Shown piece by piece: positions 8,111 to 16,008 of a DNA stretch of 64,000 nt; within the stretch, counting starts at the first letter, position 1, and every line of letters begins with the position of its first letter. A program made the translations under genes and the position numbers. Below the pieces are notes generated by a model, which ran no database searches, was not told the origin of the DNA, and saw only the letters and a list, made by a program, of their open reading frames with translations. The DNA is from Haloferax sp046557615 (GTDB taxonomy: Archaea > Halobacteriota > Halobacteria > Halobacteriales > Haloferacaceae): NCBI RefSeq assembly GCF_046557615.1, contig NZ_JBKIII010000001.1, positions 1,178,001 through 1,242,000 on the forward strand. The letters are read 5' to 3'.

Positions 8111-8619
8111 CGCGACTCCACCGTCGCGTTCAGGTCAGCAAGCGGGTCGTAATCGAAGTACCGATCGCAGTACCTGCGCTCGGCCCGTTTGCACCCGTAG
8201 ATAATTCCCTCGGTACCGTTGTACTGTACCTCGCCAACGTAGACGAGGGCGTACTTTGGCGGACGGTCGAACGATTCGTTGACACTCTCTCGTCTGTGTG
8301 ATCCGTTTATCGTCCCATACGAGACGACCCGCATCGTCTCGTTGTTCTCGTCGACGAATCGCACCCGTACGTCGTGAATACCATCCAGCCTTTGGTACAT
8401 TCCATTAAGCGTCACATCTCCGGTGAACGTGTCTACTCCCTCATGTTGCTCGAAATTCCCATTCACCCAGAGCTTCCACGGTTGGTCAGGAGACTCTGTG
8501 GACAAACAGCCAGCGGTCAAAGTAGTACTGAGGGCCAGTACCAAGAGAATTGAGTACCGCCAAGGAAGTTTTCCGAGGAACCGTTTGAGCTCAAATGGGC
8601 AGCTCGCCATCAGCGACAC
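8107..8619 (-). CDS. Lipoprotein of the tandem paralogue cluster (type A, copy 1)
   Basis: 170 residues from the ATG at 8619, which overlaps the end of the upstream gene by 10 bp. The hydrophobic stretch ends in a lipobox (TTLTAGC). The mature domain contains LDGIHDVRVRFVDENNETMRVVSYGT is broken here as LDGIHDVRVRFVD and NNETMRVVSYGT, nearly identical to the gene at 9710-10162. The C-terminus has a small cysteine pair (GCKRAERRYCDRY). A later in-frame start is possible because the N-terminal 17 residues are hydrophilic. Function unknown; secreted. Confidence 0.7.
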   Translation of the reverse strand: MSLMASCPFELKRFLGKLPWRYSILLVLALSTTLTAGCLSTESPDQPWKLWVNGNFEQHEGVDTFTGDVTLNGMYQRLDGIHDVRVRFVDENNETMRVVSYGTINGSHRRESVNESFDRPPKYALVYVGEVQYNGTEGIIYGCKRAERRYCDRYFDYDPLADLNATVESR

Positions 8620-9122
8620 ACCCCTATCATTTCCGTCGGGGGGTACTCGAATCCCGCAACTGAGGTGGGATTGGTGGGCCTGTACCAGCCCGCCTCCGTA
8701 TCACGAACATAGAGTGTGGAGCCAAAGTCTGGATAGGATTCGAATTTCGGGTGGTAGATGAGAATATACGTGGGAACACGGTCAGAGTGAACGGTCGCCG
8801 AGACTGAGCCCCCTTCGTCGCCCGTACTTCGGTTCATCGAGAATGTACCCAAATCGGTCGCGTTAATCACACGCTGTTGGTCGTCGTAGGTACACAGCAT
8901 GACGTGTTCGAAGCGAGCATCGAGACCATAGAGTGTGACTTTGACCTTTCCATCAAAGTAGAACCCAGACTCGTTCACGGTGAACCCGTCCACAAAGTCT
9001 GCTTGCCCTCCGCCTCCCGGCTTCACGCCCCACGGTTCAGTTGCAGTATCCCATGCGACGAACCCGATGCCGAACACAGCGATGGCGAACACCAGCGTAA
9101 TCACCAACGACTGTTTGCTCAT
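8610..9122 (-). CDS. Membrane-anchored protein related to the lipoprotein cluster
   Basis: 170 residues with an N-terminal membrane anchor (SLVITLVFAIAVFGIGFVAW) and an outer domain. RFEHVMLCTYDDQQRVINATDLGTFS corresponds in position and pattern to the HDVR...LYD...LG segment of the four neighbours (shown as FEHVMLCTYDDQQ and NATDLGTFS). It overlaps the next gene by 10 bp, so it is probably the first gene of an operon of three (8610, 8107, 7667). It lacks a lipobox. Function unknown. Confidence 0.65.
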   Translation of the reverse strand: MSKQSLVITLVFAIAVFGIGFVAWDTATEPWGVKPGGGGQADFVDGFTVNESGFYFDGKVKVTLYGLDARFEHVMLCTYDDQQRVINATDLGTFSMNRSTGDEGGSVSATVHSDRVPTYILIYHPKFESYPDFGSTLYVRDTEAGWYRPTNPTSVAGFEYPPTEMIGVCR

Positions 9123-9266
9123 CGGTGGGCTCCACGTCGTTTCGTTGGGCTACCCTGAGTCACAGTTGATGGAAACAAGTAGATAATATAATTGTTTTGA
9201 CTAGATGGGTTTGAATCTTTGAGATGGGCTGCGGGATTCGCCAGTTGACGCGTATCGAAGGCCCGT

Positions 9267-9713
9267 CTACTCTGCTGAGAATTTCTCCTCCTGACTTTTG
9301 ATCAGATACGGCTCGAACCGTCCATCGGAGCGCATGTACGCTCTGGAGTAGGTCCCCTTCTTTGTCTTCCAGAAATCTGGTGATTCGACGAGGACGTAAG
9401 TCGGCGTCGCTTCGGTCGTGATATTGACTGCAATTTTTCCTGGCGCTACTGCCGGGTCAGTCGAGAGCGTTCCGACCGGGAACGATTCTATTCGCTCCTT
9501 GTTTGCATCGTAGAGGACAACCTGTACGTCGTGATACGTCTCGTGCGGACTCGCTCCCCGTTCGACGTTTAACTGTCCGCTCATTCGGAACGTGGAGTTC
9601 GGTTGCTCGATGGAACCTCGATAATCGACTGCATGACCGGGTCCTGCAGGATACATACACCCGGCGGTGAGTAGTAGTACAGCGAGCAACACGTGTAGGT
9701 GAAACCTCATCAC
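9267..9713 (-). CDS. Lipoprotein of the tandem paralogue cluster (type B, copy 2)
   Basis: 148 residues; the signal HLHVLLAVLLLTAGC has a lipobox. It closely resembles the gene at 7667-8110 in both signal and mature domain (NSTFRMSGQLNVERGASP, YHDVQVVLYDANKERIES). It overlaps the stop of the gene upstream by 4 bp, repeating the A-B arrangement of the first pair. The pair therefore arose by duplication of a two-gene unit. Function unknown. Confidence 0.7.
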   Translation of the reverse strand: MMRFHLHVLLAVLLLTAGCMYPAGPGHAVDYRGSIEQPNSTFRMSGQLNVERGASPHETYHDVQVVLYDANKERIESFPVGTLSTDPAVAPGKIAVNITTEATPTYVLVESPDFWKTKKGTYSRAYMRSDGRFEPYLIKSQEEKFSAE

Positions 9714-10162
9714 GACTCCTCTGAGGCGTTCAGGTCAGCGAGCGAGTCGTAGTAGCGGTCGCAGTGCCCGCGCTCGTCCCGTTTGCACCCGATGAGACCA
9801 CCATTGGTCCCATTGTAGTGTATCTCACTTGCGTGGGCGAGGACGTACTTCGGTGGTCGGTCGAACGATTCGCTGACGTTTGCTTCTCTGCGTGATTTGT
9901 TGAACGTTCCGTAGGAGACGACACGCATCGTCTCGTTATTTTCGTCGACAAATCGCACCCGTACGTCGTGAATCCCATCCAGTCGATGGTATACACCCCC
10001 GAGAGACACATGTCCAGTGAACGTGTGCGACTCTCCAGTTTGGTTGAAGTGTCCATTGACGAGGAGACGCCATGGTTGGTTTGGAGACTCTGTGGACAAA
10101 CAGCCAGCAGACAGCAGACAGAACGCGAGTACCGTGACAGCGCCAATACGAGTTGGAGACAT
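9710..10162 (-). CDS. Lipoprotein of the tandem paralogue cluster (type A, copy 2)
   Basis: 150 residues; the signal AVTVLAFCLLSAGC has a lipobox, followed by CLSTESPNQPWRLLVNGHF. The mature domain is almost the same as the type A copy at 8107-8619 (LDGIHDVRVRFVDENNE, RPPKYVLAHASEIHYNGT). Because the signal peptides differ while the mature domains are conserved, selection probably acts on the mature protein. It is the first gene of the second duplicated pair. Confidence 0.7.
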   Translation of the reverse strand: MSPTRIGAVTVLAFCLLSAGCLSTESPNQPWRLLVNGHFNQTGESHTFTGHVSLGGVYHRLDGIHDVRVRFVDENNETMRVVSYGTFNKSRREANVSESFDRPPKYVLAHASEIHYNGTNGGLIGCKRDERGHCDRYYDSLADLNASEES

Positions 10163-10312
10163 GGTGAGTCAAATTCATCTATCGGACGTGCGCCACGCAG
10201 TCCGAGGCTGAACCCAAAATATTCGTGCGTATTGATAAATCATACAGTCGGAATGTTTGGTGGTGGCTCAGAACTCTCCTCGGTCACGACGAGCAGAGCG
10301 CAATCTCTCGCT

Positions 10313-10451
10313 CTTGTTCGCAGGAAAACATGGGACCCATGGGGTCGCGAACCACGGTCATTCCGCTTCGCTTCACTCCCTGGTTCGAACCCCTCAGGTC
10401 GGCAGGTTCGGCCTTCGTTGTCACTCAGGCACTCACATGGGCCCCATGGGG
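10313..10451 (-). repeat. Displaced tail repeat of the CAT tRNA and left attachment repeat
   Basis: Read on the minus strand, this stretch starts with a perfect copy of the tRNA 3' end (10437-10451, CCCCATGGGGCCCAT). A second copy with one mismatch lies 107 bp further on (10330-10344), followed at once by TTTTCCTGCGAAC, the same motif that follows the tRNA-Phe genes in this window. This is the ancestral downstream tail of the tRNA now at 31635-31709, pushed away by the 21 kb element. No protein gene is seen in 10163-10557. Confidence 0.6.
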
Positions 10452-10557
10452 GAGCATCCAGAATCCTCCGCCTTGTCAGCCACCATTTGACAGGCCCTTC
10501 AGGCCCTGAAACAGGTGTTTAGAAATCCGGCTTCTGTCGTTGTCCCGCCAAGTGACC

Positions 10558-11580
10558 ATGACGAACGACCTCGAACCCTTGGAACCTGCAGCAGCGAAAC
10601 AGATGTATCTCGATGCTCGCAGTCAGGAACTATCAGACGCAACGCTGCAATCACACCACTACCGACTCAAGCAGTTCGTCCAGTGGTGCGAAGAAGAGGC
10701 GATAGACAACATGAACACGTTCTCCGGGAGAGAAATCCACCGATATCGGGTCAAACGACGAAACGAAGATGGCCTCTCAAATGCCTCGATGAAAGGGCAA
10801 CTTGCGACTCTTCGTGTGTTTCTCCGATTCTGTGCGAGCATCGATGCAGTAGAGCCTGGACTCGACGAGAAAATACTCCTCCCGACGACTACCTCAGATG
10901 ACGCACGGACAGAATCATTGAGTTCTGAACGTGCCTGGCAGATTCTCGCTCATCTCGAGAAATATCACTATGCACGCTTAGAACACGTACTGCTGGAAGT
11001 CCTCTGGCATACCGGATTGCGAATTGGTGCTGCTGTCAGTCTGGATGTCGACGACTTCGATTCAGAGGAGCGGTTTTTCCAACTCGTTCACAGACCCGAG
11101 CAGGGGACGTCCCTGAAGAATGGCAAAGAGAGTGAGCGGTACATTGCCTTGAGTGAGCGTGTTTGTGGAGTTCTGGATGACTGGCTCAAGGTCAACCATC
11201 CTGGGACAGTAGATGAGTATAGTCGAAAGCCACTCTTTGCAACCCGTCAGAACCGACTGAGTCGAAATAGGGGGCGGACAATCTCGTATCAGTACACACG
11301 GCCTTGCGTGTACGACTCGACGTGTCCACACGACCGGGACATCGACGAGTGTGATGCGCGACCTTCACCACGGGCATACGCGTGTCCGTCTTCACTCAGC
11401 CCCCATCCAATTCGTCGAGGAGCGATTACCTACTACCTCCAACAGGACACACCAGAACGGGTCGTAAGCGATAGAATGGATGTTGGAACAGATGTGCTCG
11501 ACCGACATTACGACCAACGGACGGAGCGGGAGAAGCTCAGGCAACGGAGACGGTATCTGCCAGAAGATGAGCGAGGCTAG
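10558..11580 (+). CDS. Tyrosine recombinase / integrase of the element
   Basis: 340 residues from the ATG at 10558; the frame is open further upstream to a TTG at 10540. An N-terminal core-binding SAM-like domain (LKQFVQWCEEEAIDNMNTF) is followed by the catalytic domain. Active-site motifs are present: first Arg in WHTGLRIGAAVSLD, H-x-x-R in SPHPIRRGAI, and the Tyr in LDRHYDQRTE. A cysteine-containing insert (CPHDRDIDEC) before the H-x-x-R box is a haloarchaeal trait. Its place beside the left att repeat makes it the enzyme that inserted the element into the tRNA. Confidence 0.88.
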   Translation: MTNDLEPLEPAAAKQMYLDARSQELSDATLQSHHYRLKQFVQWCEEEAIDNMNTFSGREIHRYRVKRRNEDGLSNASMKGQLATLRVFLRFCASIDAVEPGLDEKILLPTTTSDDARTESLSSERAWQILAHLEKYHYARLEHVLLEVLWHTGLRIGAAVSLDVDDFDSEERFFQLVHRPEQGTSLKNGKESERYIALSERVCGVLDDWLKVNHPGTVDEYSRKPLFATRQNRLSRNRGRTISYQYTRPCVYDSTCPHDRDIDECDARPSPRAYACPSSLSPHPIRRGAITYYLQQDTPERVVSDRMDVGTDVLDRHYDQRTEREKLRQRRRYLPEDERG

Positions 11581-11907
11581 TAATTAGACACGCTATTTTG
11601 ACTGAATTACACTCCTACTCGGCTCTATTGAACACCTTGTATTTTGACAGGAAGTGTGTGATGAATATAGAGGGTGTAGTCAGCACGAATCCGTCGTTTC
11701 TTCCAGTTGCTTGTCGCTGGGCCGAACTCTAAGTGTGTATGCTAACTCACCCCGTGACCGAGAAGCAGCTGTGGTCCTCAATCGTTCAAGACTACAACGA
11801 CAGCCTAACCCGGCATACAGCTCAGGGATAGAGCAGCGGTTCATTGAGTACCGTGAAGAGCTCAAACCGGCGAAAAGTCTGTATTACAGGCATGCAATAC
11901 CATTTGA
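11581..11907. other. Gene-free stretch with an IS-end-like motif
   Basis: No convincing gene is visible. Short open stretches exist in two frames (11740-11830) but lack starts and coherent homology. At 11621-11633 the sequence GGCTCTATTGAAC resembles, in inverted orientation, the GTTCAACAGAGCC motif at 13162-13174. Confidence 0.4.
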
Positions 11908-12867
11908 ATGGCGAGCTTCAAAGATAAAATCGACCTCCGAGAGGACATCCACGACCTCTACGACAACAACAAAGAGGATGAGCTACAGGAAAAGCTCGGC
12001 AAGAGGACCGGTGAGGACCCGTCAGAACTGACCAGCGTCACGCCGAACACCAATGCCCTGTTCAATCATATCCTGCCAGATGAAGATCCCCTCGAGTACG
12101 TGACTCAGCGGCGGGAAAACGCCGCAGAATGGACCGACCTCCGCAAGCGCGGGACTGCCCTGTTGATGTTGCTCAACCTCCAGATTGGCCGCCCCAAATA
12201 CGAGCGTGTCGGCCAGATTAGAAAGCCAGACCGTGCCGACTTCCTGATGGCCGCAATAGCACACGACAAGGAATACGAACTATCCAGCGACGCCTACATG
12301 CCGACCACTCTCCCAATTGGGGCCGAACAGTACTGGGACGACCCGCCGTCACGAACAACACTCCCAGAACAGCACTTGGACACGATCGCCCACGTAGATG
12401 AGAGGTTCGAGTCGAATCTGACCGACTGGCTGAGCGATAACACCGATGTACGGGATGCAGATTACGGTGTGTATGTGCTGGATTGTACGCCTCCGACAGG
12501 GCTGGATGAACCAGAGTCTATCTGGCTGCTTCGCCGCGACGTACAGGCCACGCTTGAATTCGGAGCTGACATCGAGGGTTCGATCAAGAAGGCCGGCGTT
12601 GCCCTGAACGAGAACTGTCGAACGTACTATGTGGGGATGGCTGAGAATCCTGCTGACCGGGTTGTTGCCCACATAGAAGGTGCGCACAAGAGCGTTACCG
12701 ACATGACGAACCTGTTTTCGCCGGTTGTACTTTGCGAGCTGCATCCCTGTGAAACAGAAGATGATGCTGAGGAACTCGAGGGAGAACGAGCAGACGAGAT
12801 CAACAATATGGACTGTGCATTCGCGCACTCGGATCAGTTATCTGTCGATCCTTTAGAATACCTATAG
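11908..12867 (+). CDS. GIY-YIG nuclease-like protein
   Basis: 319 residues. The C-terminal ~135 residues show a GIY-YIG-type layout: GVYVLDCTPP (about residue 187, in place of GIY), then RTYYVGMAENPADRVVAHIEG (about 236-257, YVG in place of YIG with the following Arg), and a Glu in ELEGERADEIN (about 290) that could be the metal ligand. The first ~180 residues are helical and unassigned. It lies in the defence-like cargo of the element, so a DNA-cutting role in defence or element maintenance is plausible. Catalytic activity is inferred. Confidence 0.65.
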   Translation: MASFKDKIDLREDIHDLYDNNKEDELQEKLGKRTGEDPSELTSVTPNTNALFNHILPDEDPLEYVTQRRENAAEWTDLRKRGTALLMLLNLQIGRPKYERVGQIRKPDRADFLMAAIAHDKEYELSSDAYMPTTLPIGAEQYWDDPPSRTTLPEQHLDTIAHVDERFESNLTDWLSDNTDVRDADYGVYVLDCTPPTGLDEPESIWLLRRDVQATLEFGADIEGSIKKAGVALNENCRTYYVGMAENPADRVVAHIEGAHKSVTDMTNLFSPVVLCELHPCETEDDAEELEGERADEINNMDCAFAHSDQLSVDPLEYL

Positions 12868-13228
12868 CTGTGTGTGTCCGGTCTGATGAAGGAGCCCGTA
12901 GAGTCGAGAATCATCGAGGCTAGTTTTTGATGCGTCCTTTTCTTCATTCCGCATCCCTCCCTCCCTTCACGCTTCCACTTCTCCATTTATGTAGTGGTAT
13001 GGGGAGAAAGTGTCTGGGGCGGGGGAGCCACTGAATTCGGCGTCATATGTGGCTCATTCGTTTGTACTGAGTAATTCGCCTCGCTCTTTCAGCCGCAAAA
13101 TCGGTGACCGATATTCGTTCTGTATTCAGCACGGCCTCAACAAATTGTCAACGGTTGAGGAGTTCAACAGAGCCGTTCTTTCATACCTGGTCGTGAGTAG
13201 CGTTTGTGATTCACCTCAGTAAGATGAC
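12868..13228. other. Gene-free stretch carrying repeat copy 1
   Basis: No gene is supported. A 70-codon open stretch at 13010-13222 has composition unlike the neighbours. The interval holds the first copy of a ~53-bp imperfect repeat (13122-13174). Confidence 0.45.
13122..13174 (-). repeat. 53-bp imperfect repeat, copy 1 (IS-end-like)
   Basis: Runs from GTATTCAGCACGGCC to GAGTTCAACAGAGCC. It matches 14208-14259 along its whole length, with a few mismatches and one indel, in the same orientation. On the minus strand it begins GGCTCTGTTGAA, which looks like an insertion-sequence terminus. No transposase is nearby. The two copies flank the PD-(D/E)XK gene. Confidence 0.6.
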
Positions 13229-14116
13229 CTACAGACCCTCATAACTCATTTGGACGTACTCTTTGCTGGTCTCAAGGTCTCCCTCTTGACTGATTGTGAC
13301 CTCAAAGTCTCCTGTCCCATAATGGCCGATATCGGTCACATCTCTGATATTGTCAGGGGCCTCTGGGAATCTTTCTGGGTCTATTTTAAGATAAAGAAGG
13401 AGCTTCCCTTCATTTGGTCGAACATCAACAGTAGCGAAATTCCGGATTGTTTTATATGCATAATAGTATTTGAGTTCCTTCTTTTGGACATCGTCGCCGA
13501 GAGAAAGTAGGAACCCATCTAGTTCGTGGAAAATCTGTTTCAGACTGTCATCAGCCTTGTCCAACTTCTCGCCCACAGTAGTGTATTCTCTGTGATTGCT
13601 CGTCCCCGTTTCCGCCGACTCAACTACGTTGACTAGTTCAAGAAGGAGGAGACCATCAGAGTATCGTTCGAACCGCATGAGCTCAATATTTTGTCCAATT
13701 TGTTCAACAGCGTGCGAGTCGTACTTCGTAAAATCAGGTGCAATGCAAACAAGACGAGGTGAATTCCAATCTACTTCGATGTCATCATTGATTTCTTGAC
13801 GGACAAGACCCTCGAATTCGGCCTTGTGATCAACCAACCAGTCGAAGTAATACAATCCCTGGTTTATCACATTTTGATTCTTAGCTTTCTTGTATTCGAT
13901 GATCACAGGAGAATCGTTTTCGTCCAACCCCAGTGTGTCAATTCGGCCACCGTGTTTCTCGCCAGTGCCGTACTCCGAATTCAAGAACCTAATTCCAAGC
14001 ATCTCCTCCAAGTTATCCTCTATCAGGTTCTGCACCTTTTTCTCTAGCTCAACAGGCTTGGGCGATATCTCTGTAACTTTCCCTTCCGAAATTTGATATA
14101 AGTTGATCTCTCCCAT
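13229..14116 (-). CDS. PD-(D/E)XK nuclease-like protein with DUF5655-like C-terminus
   Basis: 295 residues from the ATG at 14116; the upstream extension to 14218 runs into the repeat and is unlikely to be native. The N-terminal half has a restriction-endonuclease-like core: GGRIDTLGLDENDSPVIIEYKK contains D, then E-x-K in strand order (key residues D of GGRID and E/K of IIEYKK), with NQGLYYFDWLVDHK as the following helix. This is like NucS C-terminal domains. The rest resembles DUF5655 (VGEKLDKADDSLKQIFHELD, KKELKYYYAYKTIRNFATV). Likely a DNA- or RNA-processing defence factor; substrate unknown. Confidence 0.72.
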   Translation of the reverse strand: MGEINLYQISEGKVTEISPKPVELEKKVQNLIEDNLEEMLGIRFLNSEYGTGEKHGGRIDTLGLDENDSPVIIEYKKAKNQNVINQGLYYFDWLVDHKAEFEGLVRQEINDDIEVDWNSPRLVCIAPDFTKYDSHAVEQIGQNIELMRFERYSDGLLLLELVNVVESAETGTSNHREYTTVGEKLDKADDSLKQIFHELDGFLLSLGDDVQKKELKYYYAYKTIRNFATVDVRPNEGKLLLYLKIDPERFPEAPDNIRDVTDIGHYGTGDFEVTISQEGDLETSKEYVQMSYEGL

Positions 14117-14207
14117 TTGATCAATACTACACGCGAAAACAACTTTTATCTTGTGAGTATTTCTGTTCTTGAAAGTAATTGAATCACACATACTGACTAC
14201 GCACCCA

Positions 14208-14259
14208 GTATTCAGCATGTCCCAACAAACTAACAGCGACTGAGGATTTCAACAGAGCC
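14208..14259 (-). repeat. 53-bp imperfect repeat, copy 2 (IS-end-like)
   Basis: The second copy, from GTATTCAGCATGTCC to GATTTCAACAGAGCC, 1,086 bp from copy 1 and in the same orientation. It falls just upstream of the nuclease start codon and 2 bp from the stop of the CBS-HEPN gene. Same considerations as copy 1. Confidence 0.6.
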
Positions 14260-14261
14260 TC

Positions 14262-15038
14262 CTACTCGTGTTTCGGGAGCCTCCGTTGGAAATAGCCATG
14301 GGCGAACTTGAGGAGCTCTTCTTCTAGATTTGAATCGTAGGAATCTGACCTGAAGTGGAAAATTTTGTTTCGGATATCTCCGACTTCAGAAAGAAGCCGA
14401 CGAACAAAGTCTCCATTCTCTTCGAAGTATCCCTCAAACTCTGGCCAATTTTGAGACATAAACTGTGGGTAATGGCCAAAGCTACAATCAGTGATTTTGT
14501 TCGGAGTTCTGATATCTTTATCCTCGAAGAATCTCTGTAGCTCTTCATTCAATTCCTCGGGAAAAGCATCCTCTATAATTTCACGAGTTGACCGCTCTAT
14601 ATCTTCTATCAAAAGAAAAGGTTCGATTGAGTCCCGCAGATAATGAAGGAGGTCGTAGTTTGTTAGAATCTCAAATGGCTGGTCCACATCCATCTGAACA
14701 ATAACGTAAGGGTCCTCGCTCAACAAGTTGAAGAGTACGATCAAGTCTTCATTAGGATCCACCACTGGACTGAGTTCTTCGATTGCAATTCCCACTTGAC
14801 GTTTCGGGAGGTTCTTATCAGCACCTAGCTTTCGGAGGATCGAAAGCACACGTGAAATTGATCGGTAAGAGACCATCCCAACTACTTCACCATTTCTCTC
14901 GATGCCGAGTTGAGTGTAGTCATTCTCAAACATCACCTCAATCGCAGAGATAAGCGTGTCTTGGGCTTCTACGGTCTCAAGTTCGTAACTCGGGACATCT
15001 CCTACAGTATGGGGCATGGTTAATTCATTCAGCGTCAT
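14262..15038 (-). CDS. CBS-domain pair fused to a HEPN-like domain
   Basis: 258 residues. Residues ~10-130 are a Bateman module of two CBS motifs (VEAQDTLISAIEVMFENDYTQL then EVVGMVSYRSISRVL; LFNLLSEDPYVIVQMD then PFEILTNYDLLHYL; listed in order, pieces under 20). Residues ~135-258 are helical and contain R-N-K-I-F-H (about 222-227), matching the R-x4-6-H catalytic motif of HEPN ribonucleases. CBS modules bind adenine nucleotides, so this may be a nucleotide-sensing RNase. Such designs suit abortive infection. It lies 2 bp from the repeat that precedes the nuclease gene. Confidence 0.7.
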   Translation of the reverse strand: MTLNELTMPHTVGDVPSYELETVEAQDTLISAIEVMFENDYTQLGIERNGEVVGMVSYRSISRVLSILRKLGADKNLPKRQVGIAIEELSPVVDPNEDLIVLFNLLSEDPYVIVQMDVDQPFEILTNYDLLHYLRDSIEPFLLIEDIERSTREIIEDAFPEELNEELQRFFEDKDIRTPNKITDCSFGHYPQFMSQNWPEFEGYFEENGDFVRRLLSEVGDIRNKIFHFRSDSYDSNLEEELLKFAHGYFQRRLPKHE

Positions 15039-15335
15039 TTTTGTTAGAACTTTCTCCCAAGAAGAATTGTAATGCGAACCCAGTGAGCTATCTCATTGCA
15101 TTCAGATTTCCTGTCGGTCTATCTTTGTGTGCTGAATCCTTTTTGTGTATTTGTAGAATGGGGCAACAAACTATCCAGAAAACATTTGTATATTCGTGAT
15201 ATTCATATAACAAATGGTGTGTGGAACGTCAGCCGGACCGTTCGCTGATAACCTGATGTATCAATTTGGGCAATGGCTCATTTGTGAATTTCCTCATTGG
15301 TTGAATCAGGTACTCTCGACGATTGTGACAGCGAT

Positions 15336-15518
15336 ATGAGTGGGAACATTGGAGTAAAAATAGCCTCGGGTATTGTAGGCGGCCTTGTTGTAGTACCAAT
15401 CGCTCTCACACTCGTGGGCTTCGATCCGAGCATTGCCGTCGGGATTCTTGTTCGGTTGTTCCTAGTCGCATTGTTCGTCGCTATGGGAATTGGTTTTGTT
15501 AGCGCTGCAAGGTCGTGA
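15336..15518 (+). CDS. Small two-helix membrane protein
   Basis: 60 residues from the ATG at 15336 (MSGNIGVKIASGIVGG). Two hydrophobic segments (GGLVVVPIALTLVGF and VGILVRLFLVALFVAMGIGFV). It is not recognised. It lies directly upstream of the HTH gene on the same strand and may form an operon with it. The 297-bp stretch 15039-15335 before it holds nothing recognisable beyond AT-rich sequence that could carry the divergent promoters. Confidence 0.5.
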   Translation: MSGNIGVKIASGIVGGLVVVPIALTLVGFDPSIAVGILVRLFLVALFVAMGIGFVSAARS

Positions 15519-15601
15519 GAAAATTTCGAGTTGTGTCATGAAAGAGCCCTATCTACGGAACTTTGATTGCCGTTGCAATTCTAACAACGGTAGTATCGGT
15601 G

Positions 15602-15988
15602 ATGCAAATGGCTGGAGAAGACAATATTCGAGAAGAGTTCGACCCGAATTACATCAATGACGACGGAAATGTAGATTCTGCTCTCGAACTCCGGAATGCG
15701 TTTTCAGAGGCACTCACTTATCATGGATTCCCAGATACACTAGTATTGAGCCGTGAACGTGCAGATGATGTGTTCCATGAGCGGCGTATTCGAATCATGG
15801 ATTATCTGAAGGCACATCAGCCAGAGTCAGTCCGTGCCCTCGCGAAAGAGTTGGATGTTGATAAGGGAGTTATCAGCCGTGACTTACAGAAGCTTGCGGA
15901 ACTGGATATCGTCGAATTCGACCAGGATGGACGGAGTAAGGCACCAAAGCTGAAACATCAGCACGTTGTTGTCGAACCAGTCATCTAA
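15602..15988 (+). CDS. HVO_A0114-type winged-helix regulator
   Basis: 128 residues from the ATG at 15602; an in-frame upstream TTG at 15563 would add a hydrophobic N-terminus. The C-terminal half is a winged helix: RIRIMDYLKAHQPESVRALA, then KELDVDKGVISRDLQKLAEL and the wing DIVEFDQDGRSKAPKL. This matches the HVO_A0114 family of putative DNA-binding proteins common on haloarchaeal plasmids and integrated elements. A local repressor role within the element is likely but unproven. Confidence 0.72.
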   Translation: MQMAGEDNIREEFDPNYINDDGNVDSALELRNAFSEALTYHGFPDTLVLSRERADDVFHERRIRIMDYLKAHQPESVRALAKELDVDKGVISRDLQKLAELDIVEFDQDGRSKAPKLKHQHVVVEPVI

Positions 15989-16008
15989 TTTTCAGGAGGA
16001 ATCTGTAG

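Noticed and set aside
10540..10557. TTG start of the integrase
   Set aside because: The ATG at 10558 is nearer to the conserved N-terminal domain and is the more usual codon.
11654..12031. 125-codon open frame before the GIY-YIG gene
   Set aside because: It runs into the GIY-YIG gene in another frame, and no part looks like a known protein.
13010..13222. 70-codon open frame as a small gene
   Set aside because: Composition is unlike neighbours and it overlaps the repeat copy at 13122-13174.
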